The notes under the pieces were generated by a model. The model saw nothing but the letters and a program-made list of their open reading frames with translations. It made no database searches and was not told the DNA's origin. The position numbers and the translations under genes are program-made. This document shows, piece by piece, positions 9,298 to 17,912 of a stretch of 64,000 nucleotides of DNA. This DNA is from Labilibaculum sp041595635. GTDB taxonomy: Bacteria; Bacteroidota; Bacteroidia; Bacteroidales; Marinifilaceae. The stretch's first letter is position 1. Each line of letters opens with the position of its first letter. The DNA is taken from assembly GCF_041595635.1 (NCBI RefSeq), contig NZ_JBFHJW010000015.1, positions 7,079-71,078 on the forward strand. The letters run 5' to 3'.

Positions 9298-11010
9298 ATG
9301 AAAAAGATTTTTTTAGCTACTGCTCTCCTTTTATTAGTGTCAGTTTTTTCGACACCAAACGCCAGAGCATGTACAAATTACTTAATAACTCGTGGAGCCT
9401 CGGTTGATGGATCGAATATGATTACCTACGCTGCGGATTCCCATGTATTATATGGTGAACTCTATTTCCGTCCAGCTACCGATTGGGCCGAAGGAACAAT
9501 GATCGATGTTTACGAATGGGATACTGGAAAATACCTAGGGGAAATTCCTCAGGTTCCACATACTTATTCTGTTGTTGGGAATATGAACGAATTTCAAGTT
9601 GCCATTGGAGAAACCACTTATGGCGGACGTGCGGAATTAGGATCGCAAGATGGTGCCATTATCGATTATGGTAGCCTTATGTATCTTACCCTTCAAAGAG
9701 CTCAAAGTGCTCGTGAAGCAATTAAAGTGATGACCGATCTTGTTGAGACATTCGGATACTACAGCTCTGGAGAATCTTTTTCTATATCAGATGCCAACGA
9801 AGTTTGGATATTAGAAATGATTGGCAAAGGAAATGGCGAAAAAGGTGCCGTTTGGGTTGCTCGTATGATTCCCGACGGATATGTTAGTGGCCATGCAAAT
9901 CAGGCAAGAATCACTACTTTCCCCTTAGAAGGAAAAACTTCTATTTCTTCAGATAAAATGGACAAAATTTTTAATTCTGAAATCACAAATGTTTATGCTA
10001 AAGATGTAATCTCTTTTGCAAAAGAAAAAGGATTCTACCCTAAAGATGGTAAAAATAAAGATTTCAGTTTTTCAGACACCTACGCTCCTGTTGACTTTGG
10101 TGCTGCCAGATTTTGTGAAATTAGAGTTTGGTCTTTCTTTAATGATGTAAAAGAAGGCATGGATCAATATTTTGATTACTGCAAAGGAAATGTGGAACAC
10201 GACGATAAAGGTTACGCAACCAATAGAATGCCTTTATGGGTTAAGCCTGATCAAAAAATAAAAGTAACCGAAGTGATGGATTTTATGAGGAATCACTTGG
10301 AAGGAACAGAATTAGATATGGCCGAAGACTTTGGAGCTGGCCCTTATGGAAATCCATACAGATGGCGACCTCTTACCTGGAAAGTTGATGGGGTCAGTTA
10401 CTGCAATGAACGCGCTACAGCAACACAACAAACTGGTTTTTCATTTGTAGCTCAAAGTAGAAATTGGCTACCCAATTCTGTAGGAGGAATAAACTGGTTT
10501 GGTGTTGATGATGCTGCATCAACAGTATACTTCCCTGTATATTGCGGAACCACAAGAGTTCCAGAATCATTTGCTGTTGGCAATGGTAAAATGATGGATT
10601 TTACCAATAAATCTGCTTTTTGGGTGTTTAATCAGGTAAGTAATTTTGCCTATACTCGCTATAATGCCATTCATCCAGAAATCGCAGCTAAGCAAAAAAC
10701 TTTAGAGTCGAAATACCTATCTTTTACAAATATTATTGATATCGCTGCAGAAGGAATGATCAAAAAGGACAAACTAGCAGCTATAGAGTTTTTAACTGAT
10801 TTTTCATGCAATCAAGGAAATAACCTTGTGAAAGAATGGAGAGACTTTTATGGATACCTTTTCGCAAAATATATGGATGGTAACATTAAAGAAAAAGATG
10901 GAAACAAACAAAATCCTAAAATAACACAACCAGGATACAGCAAAGAATTCTACAAAACTATCGTAAAAACGACTGGAGACAAATTAAAAGTTGTTGGAGA
11001 AGCTCACTAA
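9298..11010 (+). CDS. C69 family dipeptidase
   Basis: A 570-residue exported Ntn-hydrolase. The signal peptide ends ARA at residue 24 and the next residue, Cys25 (CTNYLITRGAS), is the expected nucleophile that becomes the mature N-terminus. GSNMITYAADSH, GETTYGGR, DYGSLMYLTLQRA and the GESFSISDANEVWILEMIG segment fit peptidase family C69/U34. It probably degrades dipeptides in the periplasm. A perfect 14-bp terminator stem follows. Confidence 0.92.
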   Translation: MKKIFLATALLLLVSVFSTPNARACTNYLITRGASVDGSNMITYAADSHVLYGELYFRPATDWAEGTMIDVYEWDTGKYLGEIPQVPHTYSVVGNMNEFQVAIGETTYGGRAELGSQDGAIIDYGSLMYLTLQRAQSAREAIKVMTDLVETFGYYSSGESFSISDANEVWILEMIGKGNGEKGAVWVARMIPDGYVSGHANQARITTFPLEGKTSISSDKMDKIFNSEITNVYAKDVISFAKEKGFYPKDGKNKDFSFSDTYAPVDFGAARFCEIRVWSFFNDVKEGMDQYFDYCKGNVEHDDKGYATNRMPLWVKPDQKIKVTEVMDFMRNHLEGTELDMAEDFGAGPYGNPYRWRPLTWKVDGVSYCNERATATQQTGFSFVAQSRNWLPNSVGGINWFGVDDAASTVYFPVYCGTTRVPESFAVGNGKMMDFTNKSAFWVFNQVSNFAYTRYNAIHPEIAAKQKTLESKYLSFTNIIDIAAEGMIKKDKLAAIEFLTDFSCNQGNNLVKEWRDFYGYLFAKYMDGNIKEKDGNKQNPKITQPGYSKEFYKTIVKTTGDKLKVVGEAH

Positions 11011-11026
11011 CAGAACGATACACACC

Positions 11027-11062
11027 GAACAAAAGGAATCCGAAGATTCCTTTTGTTCTTTT
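11027..11062 (+). terminator. Terminator of the C69 dipeptidase gene
   Basis: A perfect 14-bp stem (11027-11040 with 11045-11058) with a CGAA loop, followed by T residues. Confidence 0.88.
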
Positions 11063-11182
11063 ACAGCTAATTGAATAAATATACTAGGCAAAAACATGCT
11101 TAAACTGTATGTGCTCATTTTAAAAATAACATTCAACTTTAAAAATTTACTCAATTAGAATGTTTATCTAAGTTTTTTTTAT

Positions 11183-11190
11183 TAATTTTG
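11183..11190 (+). promoter_or_regulatory. -7 box of the rplS promoter
   Basis: TAATTTTG matches TAnnTTTG, followed by GCCGCG, in the leader of rplS 83 nt before its start. The upstream TTTG box is degenerate. Confidence 0.4.
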
Positions 11191-11272
11191 CCGCGAATTC
11201 GTGCGTAATCTCTGACATGGTAATAGGTAAATATGTTTACATTGCGTTCGTGAACTTTAACAAATTAAAACA

Positions 11273-11620
11273 ATGGATTTAATTAAAATTGCAGAAGAGG
11301 CTTTCGCTACAGGTATTCAAAATCCTGAATTTAAAGCAGGAGATACTATTAGTGTTTCTTACAAAATTAAAGAGGGAAACAAAGAAAGAATCCAGATTTT
11401 TAGAGGTGTTGTAATCCAAATTAAAGGTACTGGCACAACTAAAACTTTCACAATCAGAAAAATGTCTGGTAACATAGGTGTTGAAAGAATTATTCCACTT
11501 AGTTCTCCATTAATCGATAAAATCGAAGTGAACAAAAGAGGTCGTGTTAGAAGAGCTAGAATTTTCTATCTACGCGAACTTACTGGTAAAAAGGCTAGAA
11601 TTAAAGAAAGAAGATTTTAA
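11273..11620 (+). CDS. rplS: 50S ribosomal protein L19
   Basis: A 115-residue ribosomal protein of the 30S-50S interface. FKAGDTISVSYKIKEG, ERIQIFRGVVIQIKG, SGNIGVERIIPLSSPLIDKIEV and RRARIFYLREL are diagnostic. It is full length, on its own here rather than in an rpsP-rimM-trmD operon, and is followed by a terminator. Confidence 0.98.
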   Translation: MDLIKIAEEAFATGIQNPEFKAGDTISVSYKIKEGNKERIQIFRGVVIQIKGTGTTKTFTIRKMSGNIGVERIIPLSSPLIDKIEVNKRGRVRRARIFYLRELTGKKARIKERRF

Positions 11621-11641
11621 TCTACCTTTTCCTAAAAACAC

Positions 11642-11674
11642 AAAAGCTTTCCATTTCGGAAGGCTTTTTTTTTG
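11642..11674 (+). terminator. Terminator of rplS
   Basis: An 11-bp stem with one G-U pair (11642-11652 with 11658-11668), ATTTC loop, then a T tract. Confidence 0.85.
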
Positions 11675-11701
11675 CACTAAACATTCCAAAAAATAATAAA
11701 C

Positions 11702-13231
11702 TTACGGATTATACACATCTGGCATTTCTCCATTTGAAATAATTTGCTCTCGATTCTCTCCATCGGTATCCATCACCCAGATACTTTTAGTCCCTTCGTC
11801 ATCGTTATCTACATTCATGAACACAATTTTTCCTCCTGTTTCGGTGAATCTGGCCTGAAGGTCATTTGTACCATCTGTTTTATCATCGCCTGACAAATCT
11901 GTTAGGTTCGTTCCATCAACATCTATACTGTAAATTTTAGCGTTTAATTGCCTTCCATCATCATCTTGAAATAGTGTATCTAAAGAAAAAATAACTTTAC
12001 TTCCATTCGGAGAAAAATGTGGACTGGAAATTGTTCCTGCCAAATTATCCACCAATAAAAACAAATTACTTCCATCGGAATCCATCAAATATATCTCATT
12101 ATCATATGGCTTCTCTCCCTGGGTTAAAACCGCAATTTTTTCCTGAGATGCATTGTTGTAATGATCACTCCAATCGCACGATTTAAATTGCCTGTTCACT
12201 GGAGCCGAAGCAATTTTCTTTTCACCACTTCCATCAGAATCAATTTTGTAAAGAGATCCATAATGACCATAAAGCAATTGATCTCCCTCTGGCGACCAAA
12301 CAAAACCAGATCCATCGGTATGATAACTAGCCAGAGGTTTATCATTTGTTACCTTAACTACATTTCCACCTTTAGTATCCATGGTGTATAAGTGGTAATC
12401 TCCTGATTTATTAGAAGTGTAGGCAATCCATTGCTCATTGGGCGAAATTCTGGGAGACACCTCATTTGCGCCACCGGAAGTTAATCGAACAAGATGATTA
12501 TCTGCTAAATCCCAGGAATAGATATCTAAACTTTCTAATGTATCTTTTACGAATAGATAGCCATTTTGAGGAAAATCCTCAGTGCTAAAACGCCATTCCC
12601 GCCCTTCGGTTTCATATCTAGCTCTATTACTTACATTAACCTTCCAACGATAAGTTGTTTCAAAATTTAAATCAGAAGCAATAAAGGTAGTATCTGTAAT
12701 TGCTTCTGCAATAGTATCACCGGTCACACTTCCTTCTTCATAAATAATTACATCATAAAACAAAGTATCTCCTGTATCAGTTTCACCATCATTCCAAACG
12801 AGTTCAACATTTATTTCTTGATCCGTAGATGCATCTGCTGGTGAAGAATAGATTGGTTCATCTGGGCTTTCGCTATCGGCATCATCCACTTCCATAACCA
12901 ATTCCATAACAACTTCTTTTCCTTCACGAACTGTAATACTCGTAGTAACGGTACTGTAATCCTCTTTTTTCGCACTTACTGTATAATCGCCTACCTCAAC
13001 TTCATCAAAATAAAAATAACCATCAGAATCTGTAGTTACTGATGTTGTTCCTGGACTAGTAGTTAAACTAACTCCTTTCATAGGTAAACCACCCTCATCA
13101 TCTGAAGCATTTACCGTTCCACTAATAGAACCGTACAAATCAGGATCAATTGTAGATTCATTACATGAAATAAGAAGTAGAGCCAAAAAAAATGCAATAA
13201 AAAATCTGTTTTGCAGGTAGAATGATCTCAT
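11702..13231 (-). CDS. Lipoprotein with carboxypeptidase-regulatory-like, FnIII-like and TolB-type propeller domains
   Basis: A 509-residue lipoprotein starting at ATG 13231, with lipobox LISC (Cys23). A CarboxypepD_reg-like domain (about 34-110, GSISGTVNASDDEGG to YTVSAKKEDY) is followed by a fibronectin-type segment (about 130-225, with TTYRWKVNVSNRA). A PD40/TolB-like propeller comes last (about 230-505), with repeats such as ISPNEQWIAYTSNKSGDYHLYTMDTKGG and FSPNGSKVIFSLD. It is 28 nt downstream of the CsgH-like gene on the same strand, so it may be an accessory protein of the amyloid locus. That role is an inference. Confidence 0.85.
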   Translation of the reverse strand: MRSFYLQNRFFIAFFLALLLISCNESTIDPDLYGSISGTVNASDDEGGLPMKGVSLTTSPGTTSVTTDSDGYFYFDEVEVGDYTVSAKKEDYSTVTTSITVREGKEVVMELVMEVDDADSESPDEPIYSSPADASTDQEINVELVWNDGETDTGDTLFYDVIIYEEGSVTGDTIAEAITDTTFIASDLNFETTYRWKVNVSNRARYETEGREWRFSTEDFPQNGYLFVKDTLESLDIYSWDLADNHLVRLTSGGANEVSPRISPNEQWIAYTSNKSGDYHLYTMDTKGGNVVKVTNDKPLASYHTDGSGFVWSPEGDQLLYGHYGSLYKIDSDGSGEKKIASAPVNRQFKSCDWSDHYNNASQEKIAVLTQGEKPYDNEIYLMDSDGSNLFLLVDNLAGTISSPHFSPNGSKVIFSLDTLFQDDDGRQLNAKIYSIDVDGTNLTDLSGDDKTDGTNDLQARFTETGGKIVFMNVDNDDEGTKSIWVMDTDGENREQIISNGEMPDVYNP

Positions 13232-13259
13232 AATTATTGTCAATTTTAGTTATATTAAA

Positions 13260-13658
13260 TTAATAATTATATCGATGAAAAACAACAGAATCCTTGGCAA
13301 CCAAAAGACTATCATGATAAATAAACAAACTGGCGATTAATTCATCATCTTTTTTAAGATTCATTCTTGATTCGGAAAGGCAGCATATCTTATGACTTAA
13401 TGCAATAAAAGAACCTTTTTGAATGGTATTAGAATCACCCGATCTTCCTTCCTTTTTAACTTTAAGAACATAATTAAGGGGTAATGCTTTCTCTCCACTA
13501 TTCTCAAGTTTGGCTTTTAGAGACAAATCATGAATTTCCCCTTCGATTTCAATCCAAGCTTTTACTGATACTTGTCCTAACACTTTGGCTTCATGGGTAA
13601 AAAACAGCACTCCTAGTATTGTTAATAATTTTAAAATTTGTTTTAATTCATTCTTCAT
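13260..13658 (-). CDS. CsgH-like curli chaperone
   Basis: A 132-residue exported protein with a signal peptide (1 to about 28, ending VLGQ). The mature part looks like a small beta-sandwich: VSVKAWIEIEGEIHDLSLKA, LNYVLKVKKEGRSGDSNTIQ, KGSFIALS, IASLFIYHDSLLVAKDSVVF. The KxGxSGxSxxxQxGxF pattern is that of CsgH, the periplasmic inhibitor of premature CsgA aggregation described in alphaproteobacteria. It carries an adjacent Cys pair (HKICCLS). Its place just downstream of the curlin genes supports this. The match is by eye and distant. Confidence 0.65.
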   Translation of the reverse strand: MKNELKQILKLLTILGVLFFTHEAKVLGQVSVKAWIEIEGEIHDLSLKAKLENSGEKALPLNYVLKVKKEGRSGDSNTIQKGSFIALSHKICCLSESRMNLKKDDELIASLFIYHDSLLVAKDSVVFHRYNY

Positions 13659-13950
13659 CCACTAATAAAATTATTTAATATTTATATGATAGTCAACATA
13701 AGCTCTGTTAAATTACTATAATAACTTAAAATTAAAGTAACTTTTCTCTAAATTATCTTAAAAAAGAAGACTGTGAGTGGAACTACATGCGTTTCAATCA
13801 TAGCTTGCTATGTAAACCTCATTTTAGTCTGTATTTTATTCAAACATTCTATTCATGGTTTATTCATTTATTAACAATTGTCCTGTTTTCATGCTCATAA
13901 AAAAATCCCGACTAAGCGGGATTTTTATTATACTTAAACTACTTCTATGA
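13659..13950. other. Intergenic region between curlin gene 1 and the CsgH-like gene
   Basis: An AT-rich gap of 292 nt. It holds the terminator of curlin gene 1 (13901-13926) and, presumably, the promoter of the CsgH-like gene; no consensus TTTG/TAnnTTTG pair was found. No ORF is convincing. Confidence 0.6.
13901..13926 (-). terminator. Terminator of curlin gene 1
   Basis: The 10-bp stem AAAAATCCCG/CGGGATTTTT (13901-13910 with 13917-13926) has an ACTAAG loop and ends in T residues on the minus strand. Confidence 0.85.
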
Positions 13951-15600
13951 TCAAGGAGCAATTACTTCAAAAACTGTTCCTGTATCTCCTTGCTGAGTTT
14001 TAGCTGAGTTATCATTACCGTTTTGAATTACTAAACCATAATGATCTTGACCTATTTGCTCAAGGAAAGAGTAATTATCATCACCATACTGATAAGTTAA
14101 AGCGACATTATTATCTCCTTCTTGCTCAATGTAAGCTTCGTTTCTTTCACCATACATCTGTCCAATAACAGCTATATTGCTATCACCTTCTTGAAGAATA
14201 TCTGCCAAACTCTCTTCCTGTCCAAATTGGAATACCCATCCTCGGTTCCAATCTCCTACTTGTTCAACAGATGCACTTGAATAGGATCCACCAAATTGTC
14301 CAACAAATGCGAAGTTATACTCCCCATCTTGATTAATATTTGCTGTATTTTCCTCTCCACCAATTTGATCAATGACTGCCAAGTTTCCATAATAGGCTTG
14401 TTCTATTGTAGCTTCGTTTCCTAAACCAGCAACCTGAGAAATATAAGCTCTTTGAACAGTACCATATTGCATTACAGTTGCCTCATCTCCTTCGCCATAT
14501 TTTTGAGTTACATCAGCAAAGTTTGCTAAACCATCCTGCATCACACTAACTGTACCATCAACTTCGTCGATTTGCTCAACAAATGCCCAGTTGTGCATAC
14601 CTATCTGATCAGTGGTAGACATGTTTCCACTTCCACCTAATTGAAGTGTACGAGCTGCATTTGCCCATCCAGATTGGTAAATTGAAGCATCATTGAATGA
14701 TCCTCCCATTTGTAAAGTGGAAGCTCTGTTTAACATCCCATATTGGTGAATAAATGCCATATTTGCATAACCACCTCTTTGCATTACATTAGCATGATTA
14801 AAACGTCCTTGCTGAGAGATCATTGCAGTATTATACTCACCAAATAATTGAGTAGTTCTGGCCATATTTCTAAGTCCCCACTGATCAACATAAGCCAAAT
14901 TACCAACACCACGTCTTTGATAAGTACTCGCTCTATTCATTCTTCCCATTTGAATAATATCAGCAGTAGCATAAATAGATAGATGCTGATTTACAGAAGC
15001 AAAATTACGTCTTCCCATTTGATCAACAAAAGCGCTACTTAATGCACCCATTTGCCATACATTACTATTATTAAATCTTCCCATCTGCATTACACTTGCA
15101 TAGTTGTTATGGAAAACTTGATAAATTGTAGATAAGTTTGCCAATCCAAATTGCCAAACATCTGCAGAATTTGCAAAATCAAATTGTGTAATGTAAGACA
15201 TATTAAAACGTCCTTGCTGCATCACACTAGCTGAATTTAACCATCCATTTTGCCAAATACTAGATACATTGTGCAATCCTAACTGATCTACATAAGCAAT
15301 ATGTTCATCGCCAATTTGATTGATGTAAGATACATTCAAGATTCCTTCTTGCAACACTGTAGCACTATTAAAATCACCCAATTGCATAATGTAAGAGCGA
15401 TTGTCATCACCTAACTGATATACATCAGCAAAGTTCATTTCACCATCCTGATCAATATCACTATGGTTTATGTTACCAATCTGCATTACTGTGGCTTCGT
15501 TATCATCCCCCAATTGGTTAACATCCGAATTGTTTATCTGTGAAAATGCAGAAGAAACTGCAAAAACCACAGCAACAAATAAAAATAAAAATCTTTTCAT
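13951..15600 (-). CDS. Long curlin-repeat amyloid subunit 1
   Basis: A 549-residue secreted protein: signal peptide 1-20, then about 45 consecutive units of 11-12 residues of the form N-x-A-x-V-x-Q-x-G (for example NEATVMQIGN, NSATVLQEGI). This is the curlin CsgA/CsgB strand-turn-strand repeat; E. coli CsgA has only five repeats of two strands. Ends are rich in Asp and Glu, whereas the centre (about 110-350) uses Arg and Met, with GRxN five times. It is presumably exported through CsgG as an extracellular fibre subunit. It is the distal of two paralogs and has its own terminator. Which one nucleates cannot be told. Confidence 0.92.
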   Translation of the reverse strand: MKRFLFLFVAVVFAVSSAFSQINNSDVNQLGDDNEATVMQIGNINHSDIDQDGEMNFADVYQLGDDNRSYIMQLGDFNSATVLQEGILNVSYINQIGDEHIAYVDQLGLHNVSSIWQNGWLNSASVMQQGRFNMSYITQFDFANSADVWQFGLANLSTIYQVFHNNYASVMQMGRFNNSNVWQMGALSSAFVDQMGRRNFASVNQHLSIYATADIIQMGRMNRASTYQRRGVGNLAYVDQWGLRNMARTTQLFGEYNTAMISQQGRFNHANVMQRGGYANMAFIHQYGMLNRASTLQMGGSFNDASIYQSGWANAARTLQLGGSGNMSTTDQIGMHNWAFVEQIDEVDGTVSVMQDGLANFADVTQKYGEGDEATVMQYGTVQRAYISQVAGLGNEATIEQAYYGNLAVIDQIGGEENTANINQDGEYNFAFVGQFGGSYSSASVEQVGDWNRGWVFQFGQEESLADILQEGDSNIAVIGQMYGERNEAYIEQEGDNNVALTYQYGDDNYSFLEQIGQDHYGLVIQNGNDNSAKTQQGDTGTVFEVIAP

Positions 15601-15614
15601 GGTTGTTTTTTTTA

Positions 15615-15625
15615 AGGTTTAAAGT
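15615..15625 (-). promoter_or_regulatory. Shared leader motif ACTTTAAACCT, curlin 1
   Basis: On the minus strand ACTTTAAACCT lies 14 nt before the start codon. The same 11-mer is in the leaders of curlin 2 and csgF, and the two curlin copies share the longer ATTCACTTTAAACCTT. Confidence 0.5.
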
Positions 15626-15870
15626 GAATTAATTTTTAAAATATATAGTATAGATTTGAGAGTTTAGAGGAGTTTAAATACTGACCTCATCCCATCATTT
15701 CGTCTCTCTAGCTAATTTAAGAAAAGCCTTTCCAACCATCCATATTTTTACACAAACGTTTGCAATTTGATGATAAATCCTATTCTTTCATTAGCTAATG
15801 TTTATTTAAACTAAAAAAGAATAAGTAATATTAAACAAAAGTTTAAGGAGTATTAAAATCGGAAAATAAA

Positions 15871-15913
15871 AAAGCCACCAAAATCAGACTAAAAATCTAA
15901 TTTTGATGGCTTT
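15871..15913 (-). terminator. Terminator of curlin gene 2
   Basis: An 18-nt inverted repeat with two G-U positions (15871-15888 with 15896-15913), a 7-nt loop, and T residues beyond it on the minus strand. Confidence 0.85.
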
Positions 15914-15940
15914 ATAACTTATAAAACCATTAATATACAC

Positions 15941-17572
15941 CTAGTATCCGTTGGATTGGGTAATGGTAGCCGAATTACCATTGCCATATTGAGTAACAAT
16001 GGAAGTTTGACCATTGCCTTCCTGATAAACATTTACGTAATTATCACTACCAATTTGTGTTGTGTAAGATGTATTATCTGTACCAACCTGATACGTGTAG
16101 GCTGCATTATTTTCACCATCAGCCTGAATTGAGACAGCTATATTATCGTATCCATACTGCTCAATTATTGCATAACTATCATCAACATTGTACTGACCTA
16201 TTTCAGCAACATTTCCGTCGCCAAGCTGAACAATTCCAGAAAATGTATTACTTGTTTGGTATTGCTCAATGTAAGCATAATTATCCTCACCAATTTGAGC
16301 TACTCCTGCAAAACTTTCATAATTATCAACCTGAATAATTTCAGCATAATTAGATACTCCCTCTTGACCAATATAGGCATATGTATCCGAACCATCAATC
16401 TGGCTAATATATGCCTCATTCAAACTACCATATTGCTCAACTTCCGTAACATTAAATGATCCGTCTAGCTGCTCTACATAGGCCTGATTGTATTTGCCTT
16501 CCTGATTAATATCTACAGTATTCCAATAACCATCAACTTGAGCTACTTCTGCTCCATTCATTTTACCATATTGACTAACAAAAGCCCAATTAAGAGATCC
16601 ACCATACTGATAGATATAGGCAGAATTAGCTTTACCTTGTTGATTGATGTCAGCCCAATTTCCTATTCCTCCGTATTGTTCAGTAACTGAAAAATTTGAA
16701 TTGCCTTTTTGAGAAATAGTAGACTCATTGTTTAGTCCTCCCGATTGGATTGCATAGGCTTCATTAAATTTACCATGCTGATTAATACTAGCACTGTTCA
16801 TTGAACCACCAACTTGATAGGTATAAGCATAATTCATTTTGCCATGTTGCATGATTAATGAAGAATTAGACGATCCCAAATATTGATCTGAAAATGCAGT
16901 ATTCATCTTACCATATTGAGCAATTTCAGAAGAATTATAATCTCCTAACCACTGATCAATAGCAGCATAATTACCAAATCCATTCTGGCTTACTAATGCA
17001 TAATTCATGAAAGTAGCTTCCTGAAGAATGGATGCGGTATTCAATTTTCCACATTGACTAATTGTTGCCTCATCGTACATTCCGGCCCATTGCATAATAT
17101 TAGCCACATTAGAAAAACCCTGTTGGAAAACGCTAGCTGTTTCTGAATCGCTAAAAAATTGGTTAATAATGGATAGATTTAAATTGCCAACTTGAGTAAG
17201 GTAGGCAGCGTTATAATCTCCCAAAAACTGCGTAATATAAGAATAGTTCGTTCCTAACTGATCTACATCAGCAAGGTTATAGTTTCCTACTTGCAAAGCT
17301 ATTGATAAATTGGTCTCTGCTTGAGTAGCATAATACTCGTTTCCAACACCATATTCCTCAACAAATGAACTATTTAGATAACCAGACTGCTGTACACCAA
17401 CGATATTCTGATTACCATTTTGATAGACATCACTAATATTTGAGACTCCAACCTGCTCAATTGTTGCTTCATTATCGTTCCCTAGTTGATTGACACTGGA
17501 TTCATTAACTTGAGCATGAGTTATAAGTCCAGTGCCCCAAAAGACTAAAAGAACAAATAAATACTTTTTCAT
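15941..17572 (-). CDS. Long curlin-repeat amyloid subunit 2
   Basis: A 543-residue secreted protein with signal peptide (1-20, ending THAQ) and about 46 curlin half-units (NEATIEQVGV, NIVGVQQSGY, NSATITQSNGY at the C-terminus). It is a paralog of the next curlin downstream. Central units use Lys: the motif GKxN occurs seven times (GKLN, GKMN, GKFN, GKAN, GKYN). The C-terminal third is Asp/Glu-rich. It contains a single Cys (ISQCGKLN), unusual for an exported amyloid. It lies between csgG and curlin gene 1 with its own terminator. It is presumably a fibre subunit or nucleator secreted by CsgG. Confidence 0.92.
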   Translation of the reverse strand: MKKYLFVLLVFWGTGLITHAQVNESSVNQLGNDNEATIEQVGVSNISDVYQNGNQNIVGVQQSGYLNSSFVEEYGVGNEYYATQAETNLSIALQVGNYNLADVDQLGTNYSYITQFLGDYNAAYLTQVGNLNLSIINQFFSDSETASVFQQGFSNVANIMQWAGMYDEATISQCGKLNTASILQEATFMNYALVSQNGFGNYAAIDQWLGDYNSSEIAQYGKMNTAFSDQYLGSSNSSLIMQHGKMNYAYTYQVGGSMNSASINQHGKFNEAYAIQSGGLNNESTISQKGNSNFSVTEQYGGIGNWADINQQGKANSAYIYQYGGSLNWAFVSQYGKMNGAEVAQVDGYWNTVDINQEGKYNQAYVEQLDGSFNVTEVEQYGSLNEAYISQIDGSDTYAYIGQEGVSNYAEIIQVDNYESFAGVAQIGEDNYAYIEQYQTSNTFSGIVQLGDGNVAEIGQYNVDDSYAIIEQYGYDNIAVSIQADGENNAAYTYQVGTDNTSYTTQIGSDNYVNVYQEGNGQTSIVTQYGNGNSATITQSNGY

Positions 17573-17912
17573 GGTTTGAAGGTTTAAAGTGAATAAATCA
17601 GACCAAACTGAATCAAAAGTTTTTAACTAAATTTACTTAATTGGTTGATATGAATTTGAACTTTGACCCAGCAAGCCTATATTAAATGTAAATAGATCTA
17701 TTAAATATATTGTATAAGATTACATCAATCATTGATTTTGAATGATGAATACATTTAAGAATATAGACGAAAATATTCCAAGCGAACCATATAACATAAA
17801 AAGTTAACTATTATTAAACTACTCTCTTTTACTATCGAATTATTTAAACCTAATGATATATTACTACTTTAAACAAACATAAAAACAGTAAAATCCGATC
17901 TTAACAATCAAT
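17573..17912. other. Intergenic region between csgG and curlin gene 2
   Basis: 340 nt of AT-rich sequence. The shared leader motif lies at 17580-17590 and a 12-bp palindrome AATAGATCTATT at 17691-17702. No clear terminator for csgG was found and no ORF is plausible. It presumably contains the curlin 2 promoter. Confidence 0.55.
17580..17590 (-). promoter_or_regulatory. Shared leader motif ACTTTAAACCT, curlin 2
   Basis: The minus-strand 11-mer is identical to the one before curlin 1, seven nt before the start codon. The two copies continue identically upstream (ATTCACTTTAAACCTT). Confidence 0.5.

Larger units (their letters stand above)
15601..15940. other. Intergenic region between the two curlin genes
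   Basis: A gap of 340 nt. It contains the terminator of curlin gene 2 (15871-15913), the leader of curlin gene 1 with the shared motif at 15615-15625, and AT-rich sequence expected to hold the curlin 1 promoter. No gene is seen. Confidence 0.6.

Noticed and set aside
16057..16459. Plus-strand ORFs opposite curlin gene 2
   Set aside because: They are low-complexity shadows of the curlin repeat on the other strand, with no start context or neighbours.
13951..17572. Dense short tandem repeats that could suggest a CRISPR-like or minisatellite array
   Set aside because: They follow a protein repeat of 11-12 codons in one open frame per gene, and the DNA copies are not identical.
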